64,000 nt of DNA. It comes from Pterobdella sp. o SKG-2022. Lineage: Eukaryota; Annelida; Clitellata; Hirudinida; Piscicolidae. The stretch is taken from NCBI GenBank assembly GCA_964035795.1, contig OZ038322.1, forward strand, positions 11,920,038 to 11,984,037. The letters run 5' to 3'. The position numbers were made by a program, and so were the translations under genes. This document shows, in pieces, positions 55,301 to 64,000 of this stretch. The notes under the pieces are model-generated. The model searched no databases, was not told the origin of the DNA, and worked only from the letters and a program-made list of their open reading frames with translations. Each line of letters opens with the position of its first letter. Position 1 is the stretch's first letter.

Positions 55301-58300
55301 GAGGAAATCCCTTGCTGACACTATCCCTCCCACAGGCTTTAAGCGGTACCCTGTTTTGTCTTTAAGAGTTGGTTAGTTATTAAATAATTTTTTGAAATTG
55401 GACATGTTTTCATAAAATTTCAAGCACCAATGTGCCACTAAAAGTGGACGAACTTCTGAGAAAGTTTGACACATCTTCTAGCTGGGGGATGTGCTCAGAA
55501 GAGTACAAGCCTGTCTTCTCCAGTAGCTCTATCACTCTCTGGTGCTGTTTGCAAGCGTGTGTCTTGTATAAGTTTGTCAACTTCTCGTAAACAAATTTCC
55601 TGATGGTTTGATTGTTTAAGGGATTAATATTATATATGAAAATGAAGATTCAGTTTCGTTTTTAACTTTATTTACAAGTAGTTGCTAGTTTAAGTTAGTC
55701 TTAAGAAATGCTTCGTACATTTTGGTTGGTAGACTATTGTTTTTGTGGCAATAATATTACACACATGTTAATATATATTAAAACTTCAATTAAGCAAAAA
55801 TGAAAAATGCTAAAATAAACTAGTTAATTACCAGGTATTGATCTCATCTTGATTGTATTCTACCCTTTCTATTGCATCACCACTAAAAAATTCATAAAAA
55901 CATTAAGTTCATAAATTTTCTAAATCAACATAAATAGAGTTTGAAAAATGAAAGTGCTTAGCTAGCAGTACTGACACACGGTGGTTCAAAGCCAAGCCAG
56001 CAATCTGCTCCCTCCTTTCTCTGTAGGTCTTATCCACCCATCCCTAGTGTTTCACGTTTAAGGACATCTTTATATATTCAATCAAAATTTGAAGAGTTTT
56101 TTTATGTTATTTTATATATTTTTATTAACATCTGCATAGCATTTGGTGTTTTCACTATACTTGAAATTATTCGTCATGTTATGAAAAAAATTAATTGATT
56201 TTTTGACATTCGAATTATCTCTAATTTTGAGTCAATATTTCATAATTATGTAATATTTTAAAACTTTTGGAAACATGAGATTACTGGATGTTTGGGACAA
56301 GAGCTCGGATCAAACTTGCACACGATTTCACTGCAATTTTCCAGGTCCTCGAAGCAACGTGGAACCGTCACTGAAATAAGAAAACCTATTTTAAATAGTT
56401 GTTTCATGTGATACTGAATGTAGTATTGTAATAATTGTAATAAAGTTGAATGAAAGATTTTCACCTTTACCCATGTTATCAAGTTTTTCAATGCGTATAA
56501 TGCTAATGTCGTTAGGTTTCATTTTTTCAAACTTTTCTTTAATTTTCGAATCTCCTCTCAGTTCTAACATGAATTCATCAACATTTTTATCAATCTTGTT
56601 TTCTCTTTTCGTTACAGAACGAATCAATATATCCAGATTCTGTGAATTTTTCATCAGTCAAACTTAAAAAAAAAAGTAAAAAATTTTTGTAGCTATTTCA
56701 AATATTTTCATAAAATATTTCAATAATGTTTTCCCAAATATAACTTTGTGAGTATTTTTTCAAGTTTGAAACTATGTTCATGCCGGTAAGGTACGGAGCT
56801 AACGATCATTAAACATAACTTTTCACAAAAAAAGAAACAGATTAAAAAAAAATAATATATGCAAAAGGTTTTCAGAGTCAACAAAAGAAGCGTTTATGAT
56901 CAAAACCGGAAAAGTTGCTGACATAAACATGAAAGCCATTAGCGTCAAATAAATTACAGCTGAATCTGAAATTTTATTAAAATTAAAAAAAAAGTTGATT
57001 CAGGTAACATATGTAACACAAAAAAATAAGTTGTTCTGGACAACACTGAAAGAAGATTGATGAAGCATGGCAATGAACCTTCAATGGGCTAAAGGTGGAG
57101 CCTAAAATCATTTCAAATAACACCCATTTGCTTTTGTGATATAAATTAATGATCTACTCTTATTATGCCGTTGGGATGAAAATGGGTTAGTTATGTGGTG
57201 AGAAAAACAACATCACTACACTGTTCTCTGCTGGAAACTTGAAACGGAAAAAAAATTGTTGAGACTAAAGTTAAGAGAAGGGTTTTTAAACCTTGTAGCA
57301 AAAACGGGAAATTATTCAAAGTCTGGTAAATGACAAAAGCAGGTAGAAAAGGATAACTTCTGTCCTACTTGGCTCTTGGCCGTGACAGCAGTTGAATGAG
57401 GATGCAAAGAGGTTCAAACATATTATTAAATTAAATAAGAATTGTTTAATTTGAGATATAAGCCAAATGCAATCGAAATTAACTATCTAGTGTTATTTTT
57501 CTAATTACTTTATTTAAACTTTTCAGAAAACGTTTCTTCTTTTGAACGGATGAAAGATTATTTTATAGTTTTGATAACATTTTTATGATTTTTTTTAGAA
57601 ATGACATGGCTAAGCAATCAATTCTTAATGTTATTTGGTTGTCTGTTTCGACAGCGACAATCCTGCCATTTTAAAGTTTGTACAAAGTTTTGCACAGAGA
57701 AATTGAATAATAAGTTTTCAATCATTTTAACAATCTGTTTTTTTTTTCAAGACATTTTTTCAAACTTCTTGTTATAAAAACAAATAATTAACGGGAAATC
57801 TGTATAAAAAATTATGTTTATTGGATCCAACGCAATGTGAAAACGATCTTTTGTTTATTCCTTTTATACATAATCGATTTTCAAAACGAATTATTTTAGT
57901 CAAAATTATTTTGAATAATGTGAGATTAATCGATGGCTTCAAAAAAGGTTCTAACTTTAAAAATCTAAATTGATGACATCTTATATATGTTAAAAAATTA
58001 ATAACGGATGGCACCCTGGTCAACTATAAGTATTGATAGTTTAATGTACTTTTCAATTAAAAAATCTCTTGAAACTTTATATTTAATATTTTAGATTCAT
58101 GCAAGTTATACAAAAGTTTTGATGGTTTTACGAACCGCATCTCGTCACAAAAAAGGCCCAGAGCTAGAAAGTGTATGAATAGCAAATATTTGGTTCTGAG
58201 TGCTGCATCTAGTTATTATACGCCTCTTTTACTCCGAGATTTTTATATTTGAAAAACCAAGCGTGAATTCGCGTATAAGATTTAGACTATTTCAATCTAT

Positions 58301-61028
58301 TTCATTGATACTATATGATAAAATAGAATTCAATATGTTTAAGCATGATGTTTCTGTATTTTTAATAAACCATTAAAATATTTTACACGTATTATATAAC
58401 CCATAGTATTTTTCTTTATTTTAATACATTAATTTTTTATATATTTCGATTTTGTACTCACCTCGAGAAGACAAAGCAAAGAAGAAAGTTTGAATTTTTG
58501 TTGGGCAGAAAATATTACCATGAAGTTATGCTTTTCGTTTGAATTCAGATCATTCTTGAAAAGATTATTCAATAGTTCTTGGTTAAGAAGCCGATCAAAT
58601 TTAGCTTCTCCTATTAAACTGCCGTGCATGCCATTGTACTGAAGTGTAGGTGTTTGATCTTCAATTCAAATTTTAGGAAAAATTCTGTATTTTTCAACGT
58701 TTTTGAGTTTAAATTCAAGATGTGAAAGGTTCCAAAGAGTATTTGAATAACAATTGATGATATTTAGTTGAACGAGTGTGAGAAGTGAATTGTAAGCATA
58801 AATTTGATGCAGGGATATTGCTATAATGAAACTTGTGAATGTTGATCATTATTTAGTGAAATAATCATATATATATAATTGTAAGCCCGTGTATTATCAT
58901 TATTAATTTAATTTTACTTCATCTTATTAAACTGAACATAATGCAACTGAATTAACAGAAATTGACAATAAAGACCAAAAGTTTATTCAAACTAAATTTT
59001 CTGTTTGGAATAAAAAAAAAATAAGGATATATTCAAAATAATATATTTCTTCTGGTAAATGTGTCATTCAAAATTCGAAAAAATAAGTTCATCAACAAAA
59101 TCGTTTTCGTCTTCATAATTAAAGTCCTTTTCGTCAAAATCAACAGCAGAAACGACGAGTGTTCACGATTTGATTCAAGACTGCTCCATTGATATTTTTT
59201 TTCATTTTATCGTAGTCTTTTAATAAAAAATATTTTTCATTATAAGGTGTTAAGTTATATGATCTTTTTCTCCTTATCTTTTTAATATCCATTTGATAAG
59301 AAATATCACTGTTTGACGAAAATTTCATTTTCGAAACTAACCTATTTAATTTTGAAAAAGAATTAAATTTGTCAAAGAATTGAGGTTTTTTCAAACATAA
59401 ATTGATGCTGTTTTTAATTTTTGAAATAACCGTTGGTCTGAAGTACCACAACCACTAAATGTTGATAGGAAGTTTAGCGTAGTTTAATAACAAAAAGTTA
59501 AACCCGGTTATTATTTTTTAATTTTATTTTTGTTTTTTATTTTTTTTCGATTTGTCAAAAACTTTATTTCTGACACATCAATACGACTTAAGTATTAAGC
59601 GCTTACATGAAAAAAATATAGAAAACACAGAAATTATTTATTTTAAAAACAAGTCCATCAAACTTCAAAAAAAAATTTAAAACCCAACAAGGTTCTCCAT
59701 AGATGCTATGCACAGTCAAGTACACAAATTGTAAACTAGACTAGTGGTAGATTTAACGATCCTAATCCAGTCAACAATTTCTGAACTTAATAGCATAAGA
59801 TTGGCTAAGTGTAATAACTTCCTTAGAAACAAAGTTACCGATCATTACAATGTAAATTTTTTATCACGAGAAATATTTTAAAAACCTTTTATAAATAGCG
59901 TGGCGAGAAATGTTTCTGAAGCAAACAAAAATTTCTATAACTTCCGTTAAGCTTGGATGGCCACGCTAGCTAACTTCCGTGTAGTTTCTATGGTTGCATT
60001 CAAGTATTTGCCCTTGGCGTTAATAAATCATTTGTTGTCTTTGAAGACCAAAACAGCATCCGTCCTTATTCTTAATCACTGTGGCCCAAAACCACTTTCA
60101 GTTCACCAACCATCATGATCCTGAACATTTCCAAAAGGAAGATAATGCATCGAGGAACAACTCAGTGCAAAGATCGAAAAATTGAAGTATTAAATACTTT
60201 ACCACATATCGACTTGGATTATATAGTAGCTTATTAATCTATACAAGTATTTTTATAAAAATTTAAAACATATTGAAATATGTCAAAAAATCAATTACTG
60301 AAGCTCGCTTAACTGTTCTTAAGAGCCTATTTTAATGGCAACAGATGGCCTTATCGATAGTCCTTTAAATATATTAAAATATATTGTCATCACTGCCACC
60401 GATGTGTATTTATTATTCCTTTTGTATCTCAATTATGCATAAATTTTTGGCGAATCTTGTTATTAAATTAAATAATAAGACTTGATTGCTTTGAATAACT
60501 AAGCTAGACTGGTACGAAAACAAGATGTAACACATGCATTAACTGAATGACACAAGATGTAACACATGCATTAAATGAATGACACAAGATTTTTGTGAAC
60601 TAAACTTTTTCGATATTCCATGGAACCAGAGGTTTTATTCGAAGTGAAAAATATATGGGTGGATCATATAAATTAACAAATATACGATATTCCTCATTTG
60701 ATGTTTTCAATAAATTTAATCCGTTTACGGATGTTTAAAATTTATCTAGCGTAGTTTATAAAAATTAGTTTCATTAATTTTATTTTTAATTTAAAAGTGA
60801 AACAAAAATATTTTTTGAAGGTTTTTAATTAAGTTTAACGTCAAAAACTTTCAAAATTATTATTTAAAAACATTATAAATGTTTAAAATAACAATAATCA
60901 ATTACCAATTACTTTTAAATTAGGTGAACTAGTGTGAAAAATACAAAATAGTAATTAACACCTACCTCTAAGCTCAAACTTTTGAAAATCTTCAATTTTT
61001 GTTGAATCATTTCATTATTTTTCGTCAT
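52346..61028 (-). CDS. TH: Biopterin-dependent aromatic amino acid hydroxylase, probably tyrosine hydroxylase
   Basis: Tyrosine hydroxylase makes L-DOPA from tyrosine with Fe(II), O2 and tetrahydrobiopterin, the first step to dopamine. Twelve coding exons join in phase: 60966-61028 (coding part of 60966-61074), 58462-58638, 56471-56639, 56285-56370, 55976-56043, 55832-55882, 55454-55599, 55224-55359, 54029-54155, 53811-53933, 53519-53625 and 52346-52502 (469 residues). An ACT regulatory domain ([20 protein letters not shown]) is followed by the catalytic domain: [62 protein letters not shown], then [15 protein letters not shown] with iron ligands His303 and His308, [12 protein letters not shown] with Glu348, [18 protein letters not shown], and a C-terminal coiled-coil-like tail. 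His-to-Glu spacing (40) equals human TH. PMLAD and [13 protein letters not shown] favour [14 protein letters not shown] and FGELQY are PAH-like, so phenylalanine hydroxylase is the alternative. The start is the first Met after the leader exon; the 56471 donor could instead be at 56465 (two residues more). Confidence 0.85.
52554..53455. repeat. ~900-bp foldback/MITE-like element with subterminal tandem repeats
   Basis: Long inverted arms (left 52554-52795, right about 53129-53455) begin TATAGGGTTTTTCAATTC and end GAATTGAAAAACCCTATA. The inner ends are also matched (AAGTACCAAGTACCGTG on the left, its complement on the right). The arms contain a roughly 21-24-bp tandem unit (like TTGCAAAGACTTGGTAGGCA), with about two copies on the left and five on the right. 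TA at both edges fits a Tc1/mariner-type TA target-site duplication. The central 330 bp has no transposase. It sits in the last intron of the hydroxylase gene. Confidence 0.85.
54540..54615. repeat. GAT/GATG-rich simple sequence
   Basis: Imperfect GATGAT-type repeat inside the hydroxylase intron 54156-55223. No gene content. Confidence 0.6.
54808..54975. repeat. 168-bp near-perfect hairpin element
   Basis: Arms of about 68 bp (TATTTTGTAACGAAAAACAT at the left, its complement at the right end) are nearly identical, with a roughly 30-bp loop at 54877-54907. The ends carry TA. It lies in a hydroxylase intron. High arm identity suggests either recent insertion or a conserved hairpin transcript. 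Confidence 0.8.
59140..59451 (-). other. Open frame inside a hydroxylase intron, coding status doubtful
   Basis: An open frame of about 100 codons with a basic, Lys-rich product ([22 protein letters not shown]) lies on the same strand as the hydroxylase gene between its first and second coding exons. It follows an acceptor-like TTTAG. A different frame just beyond its stop encodes a very acidic run ([20 protein letters not shown]) ending at a TGA near 59070, as though a frame change or small intron separates a basic and an acidic half. It could be a nested gene, an alternative exon or chance. No family recognised. Confidence 0.25.
60520..60591. repeat. 32-bp tandem duplication
   Basis: ACAAGATGTAACACATGCAT plus TAACTGAATGAC occurs at 60520-60551 and again at 60552-60583 with one difference (C to A), followed by a partial third copy (ACAAGAT). 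It lies in the first coding intron of the hydroxylase gene. Confidence 0.85.
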
Positions 61029-61398
61029 CTTCTTGCGGGGGGCTGAATAGTTTGAAAAAAAACCAAAACTTTTCCTGCGTTAAAAAAGTGAAGTTGATGG
61101 TTAAAATATGTTTTTTATTTGTTAAATTATAATTTTCAATGATAAAAAACACCTAGCTGAATCTATAATCTCAGCGCAAAGCACAACTACTAGTGACAAA
61201 ATCTTTTATATATTTATGTTTTGTTAAAACTTCTTGACGAAGATTGACATTATCGACTAAAAATTTAATTGTTTCGGTTCACGCTTGTCTAATTTTTTGA
61301 GTTTTCTTATTTTCTTATAGCTCTTTGTTTTCTAATATTTATCATAACTAGTTCAAATCGCATTTTTTTGACTAAGCAGTCCTAGTTGAAACACTCAC

Positions 61399-61425
61399 CT
61401 TTCTTTGTCGAACTCAAATCATTTC
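61399..61425 (-). other. Probable non-coding first exon of the hydroxylase gene
   Basis: A strong 5' splice site (AAAG|gtgagt, donor at 61398) follows a short stretch downstream of a TATA box, and a good acceptor precedes the coding exon at 61074. The segment has no open frame joining the coding exon, so it would be 5' leader. The upstream limit is set only by the expected distance from the TATA box. Confidence 0.5.
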
Positions 61426-61443
61426 GTCTTGAGCTTCATTACC

Positions 61444-61451
61444 TTTATATA
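61444..61451 (-). promoter_or_regulatory. TATA box of the hydroxylase gene
   Basis: TATATAAA on the minus strand, in the context GATAGTATATAAAGGT. It is about 45 bp upstream of the strong donor at 61398, so a start about 30 bp downstream gives a small leader exon. Position and sequence fit a core promoter. Confidence 0.55.
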
Positions 61452-61459
61452 CTATCGTG

Positions 61460-64000
61460 CTAATTCCTTTTTTATTTAATGACGTGGTAAAGAGCACCAT
61501 TTTTAGAATAATTTATAATATTAAAAACTGATATAATTAAATAATTGAAAAATCAATAAAATAACCATTTAATTGAGTCATTTTAAGGTCATCTCAAAGA
61601 AAGAAACTGATAAATTTCACAAGACGTTACCTCTTGTGCATCAATATGCATCAATAAACATTTTCGATAAAAATATTCAATAAAATTAAGTATTTGAGGC
61701 AATAAAAAAATATTGAAGTATTCAAATTATAAATTTGTGATATAAATTATCATGGAGACAGCATGAGCCAAACTGTGACTTCGTATTGATTTTTTGAAGT
61801 TGCTTAACTTCAAGTGACATACTGAGAAAAGAACGCTATTGAATTTTCATTTAAACTTTTCAGAGTTTTCAGATAAAATATCAATATTATATCACAATTA
61901 GCCATAATGTTTGTTTAATATATATTCAAATTTTGCTGTTAAAATGAAGAAAATTTCAATTTTTTTAATTTTTTTACAATAATACAAGGAGTGATGGATA
62001 GGGTCATAGAGGTCTGAGTTTCAAAAGTTTCTAGACAACATCAGGTTGAAAATTATCCAGCTTGATTGCAAGGTTGGATTGCATTAAGTAAGCAAGCAAA
62101 AAGAAAACTTTAATATTATAAAAATATTCTAATATTGAAAAAAAGAAAAAATATTTTCGTAAGTACGGTATTGATATCAAAATGTCTATATATAAGTATT
62201 CTATAGCAAAATAATGGAGCCAAAAATTTAATAAATTTAATATAAACTTCAGAGTTGGAAGATCTGTTCCAAAAACTGAGAAAATTTTATTTTTAACAAT
62301 TTAAAATGGTAAGTTTTAGTTGATGAAGTCAGTATCTTTATAACTTGAAAAAGAATAAGGAAAACTATAAATCAAACAAAAAGTGTATAGGTTTTCATTG
62401 ATGGCTTTTTAAGCTTTCAAAAAGAAGACCTAGTTGATATAATTAATCCCACCTCTATATAACCCTTTTATTTCATAACCTCAATAATTTTTAAAACTCA
62501 AAAAACCAAAATAAGGTATATTTTTATCATTCTTAAAATTTCTACTTTTTATCCAAGATGTGTTTTTTGGTGTAATTGTATGTATGCTCATTTTCAATGT
62601 CCTTTTGTATGTCATGAAGCATTATCAAGGTATGGGTAATGTTTCTTTTCTGCAATTACAACATCATCACAAAAATCATAATTGATAACTATCATCAAAA
62701 CGACAAAGTATCTTGAATAGCTGAACATTGTTTATAATTGTTGAAACCAAAGCATTAACTTGTAAAGTAGATAAAGATTGAAAATTTATACTTGCTCAAA
62801 GTATAACTATTTATTATTTGATATATGAAATATTTGAAAGAAAATAATTTTTACCGAAACATTATTTCAACAAACCCAACATAATTTTTTATTTCAATTC
62901 TTCGAGCCAAACGTAAATATTCAATTGAAAACACTTTTGGGAGTTATTTCACGAAGCCTTTCGTAAGATGAACTTACATTATCAAGTTGAGGTACAAACA
63001 TAAGTATTTGTACCTCCATTTGATAATGTAAGTTCATCTTACGAAAAGCTTCGTGCAATAAAATAAACTCCCAACATAATTAATATTTACTGCATATTTT
63101 TGTGAAAAAAATGACTCAGCAGATTAAAAATGTTACATTCAAGTTCAAATATAATCCCTCTATGGTAATTAGTTGAGCTTATTAGTTGTCCAATATCAAA
63201 AAAGATGTTTCATCCTTCCCATCAAAATACTAATGTCAAAGTTAATCTTCACTGTTCATTTCATTGATTTAATACCCTTCATAAAGTAGAACACTATAGA
63301 ATTTATTTTTTAAATTAAAATTGTTTTAACTAAAATATTTAGTGTGAAGGTTTTTGAATTCATTAAACCAAAATTCTTTCAGCTTTGAAAACTTTATAAA
63401 ATGTTTCAGGAAGCATAAAACAACTCTCAAAAATTTCTACTTAAAAACCCCTCATCTTTGAAAAAAAATATCCTTATATCTACACAAGTACAAAAGTTGA
63501 AGCGTTCTAAGCAGTATTCAACGTGAAGTGAGCTAATGAATTTTTTAATATATTATCAACGGTTTGTATAGTGTTAATATAATAACTTCAAAGCTAGTAT
63601 AATTCTGCAGCCCCTCAGGGTAGCTTATCTTCCTCCCTTACGAAATATTCTACAAGCTTCTTATGGACTGAAGTTTTGCAACTTTCATGAAGATTTTTCC
63701 TTCATCTTGAGTTTTTTATGAATTTATATATTGAGATAACATATATAATAGGTATATAATTGATAATGTATAATAGCTTAACCATTCAATCATTAAACTC
63801 TTCTTTACCTCATGTTTTCAAATTTGAGAATTTTATGAAAACTAACAAACATTTTCTAATAATATTTGAAATATTATATAGAAGAGTTCACAATTAAAAA
63901 TTCAACTTTTAAGAAGTTTCTATATATTCATGTGAAGTTCTATAATTTTTCAGGCATTTCAATGTGAAGAAATGTTAGGTTGTTTATCATTTATTGCTAA
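61460..64000. other. Upstream flank of the hydroxylase gene to the window end
   Basis: AT-rich DNA with one hairpin element (62938-63074) and no recognisable gene. A somewhat GC-richer patch near 63600-63690 follows an acceptor-like TTCTGCAG on the plus strand but shows no family match. Confidence 0.5.
62938..63074. repeat. 137-bp hairpin (MITE-like) element
   Basis: Left arm TTGGGAGTTATTTCACGAAG... and right arm ending ATAAACTCCCAA are reverse complements over about 60 bp with a few mismatches, around a short loop near 63000. Its core (GATAATGTAAGTTCATCTTA on the right arm) is nearly perfect. No coding capacity. Confidence 0.8.

Noticed and set aside
59941..60180. GC-richer patch with minus-strand frame DAVLVFKDN ... 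[16 protein letters not shown]
   Set aside because: It carries internal TGA codons, no family was recognised and splice sites do not rescue it; it may be a decayed gene fragment but this cannot be shown.
63605..63690. Plus-strand acceptor followed by a PQGSLSSSL frame, reverse-transcriptase-like
   Set aside because: A single PQGS match with no neighbouring RT motifs is expected by chance.

Overview
This window is nuclear DNA from a very AT-rich animal genome, probably a bilaterian and most likely a protostome. The genes have many small exons with GT-AG introns. The families present (tetraspanins, a FoxD forkhead factor, an FHL four-and-a-half-LIM protein, a tyrosine-hydroxylase-type enzyme, an HSPA12-type HSP70) are animal families. 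I cannot name the species. All exon structures were joined by hand from splice signals, reading-frame continuity and family alignment from memory; no search was run.

Layout: 171-6082 (+) holds the last five visible exons of a tetraspanin whose start lies left of the window. 11168-12290 (+) holds a second, divergent tetraspanin without its first exon(s). 13600-16637 (-) is a complete three-exon FoxD gene with a C-terminal eh1-like motif and a cluster of CCAAT boxes upstream. 17-25.5 kb has no recognisable gene. 25558-36435 (+) is the most unusual locus: a 13-exon gene for a predicted 2416-residue protein. Its first exon encodes about 1750 residues of two degenerate repeat families (one AHNAK/periaxin-like) and runs directly into an HSPA12-type HSP70 ATPase. 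37365-39259 (+) is a nine-exon, signal-peptide-bearing DyP-type (YfeX-like) haem peroxidase. 39439-45427 (-) encodes WSC and EGF-like domains and a C-terminal membrane segment, interrupted by a decayed non-LTR retrotransposon. 46931-48763 (+) is an FHL gene. 49546-49892 (-) is a two-exon small secreted precursor that looks like a neuropeptide precursor. 50874-51412 is a perfect GTAA array. 52346-61028 (-) is a twelve-coding-exon aromatic amino acid hydroxylase, best read as tyrosine hydroxylase, with a TATA box and a non-coding first exon.

Between and within genes there are four long inverted-repeat (MITE-like or foldback) elements, a 32-bp tandem duplication and a short near-palindrome. The genes do not form a pathway. 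The loci of most interest are the repeat-HSPA12 fusion, the animal DyP peroxidase, the secreted small precursor and the WSC/EGF membrane protein.
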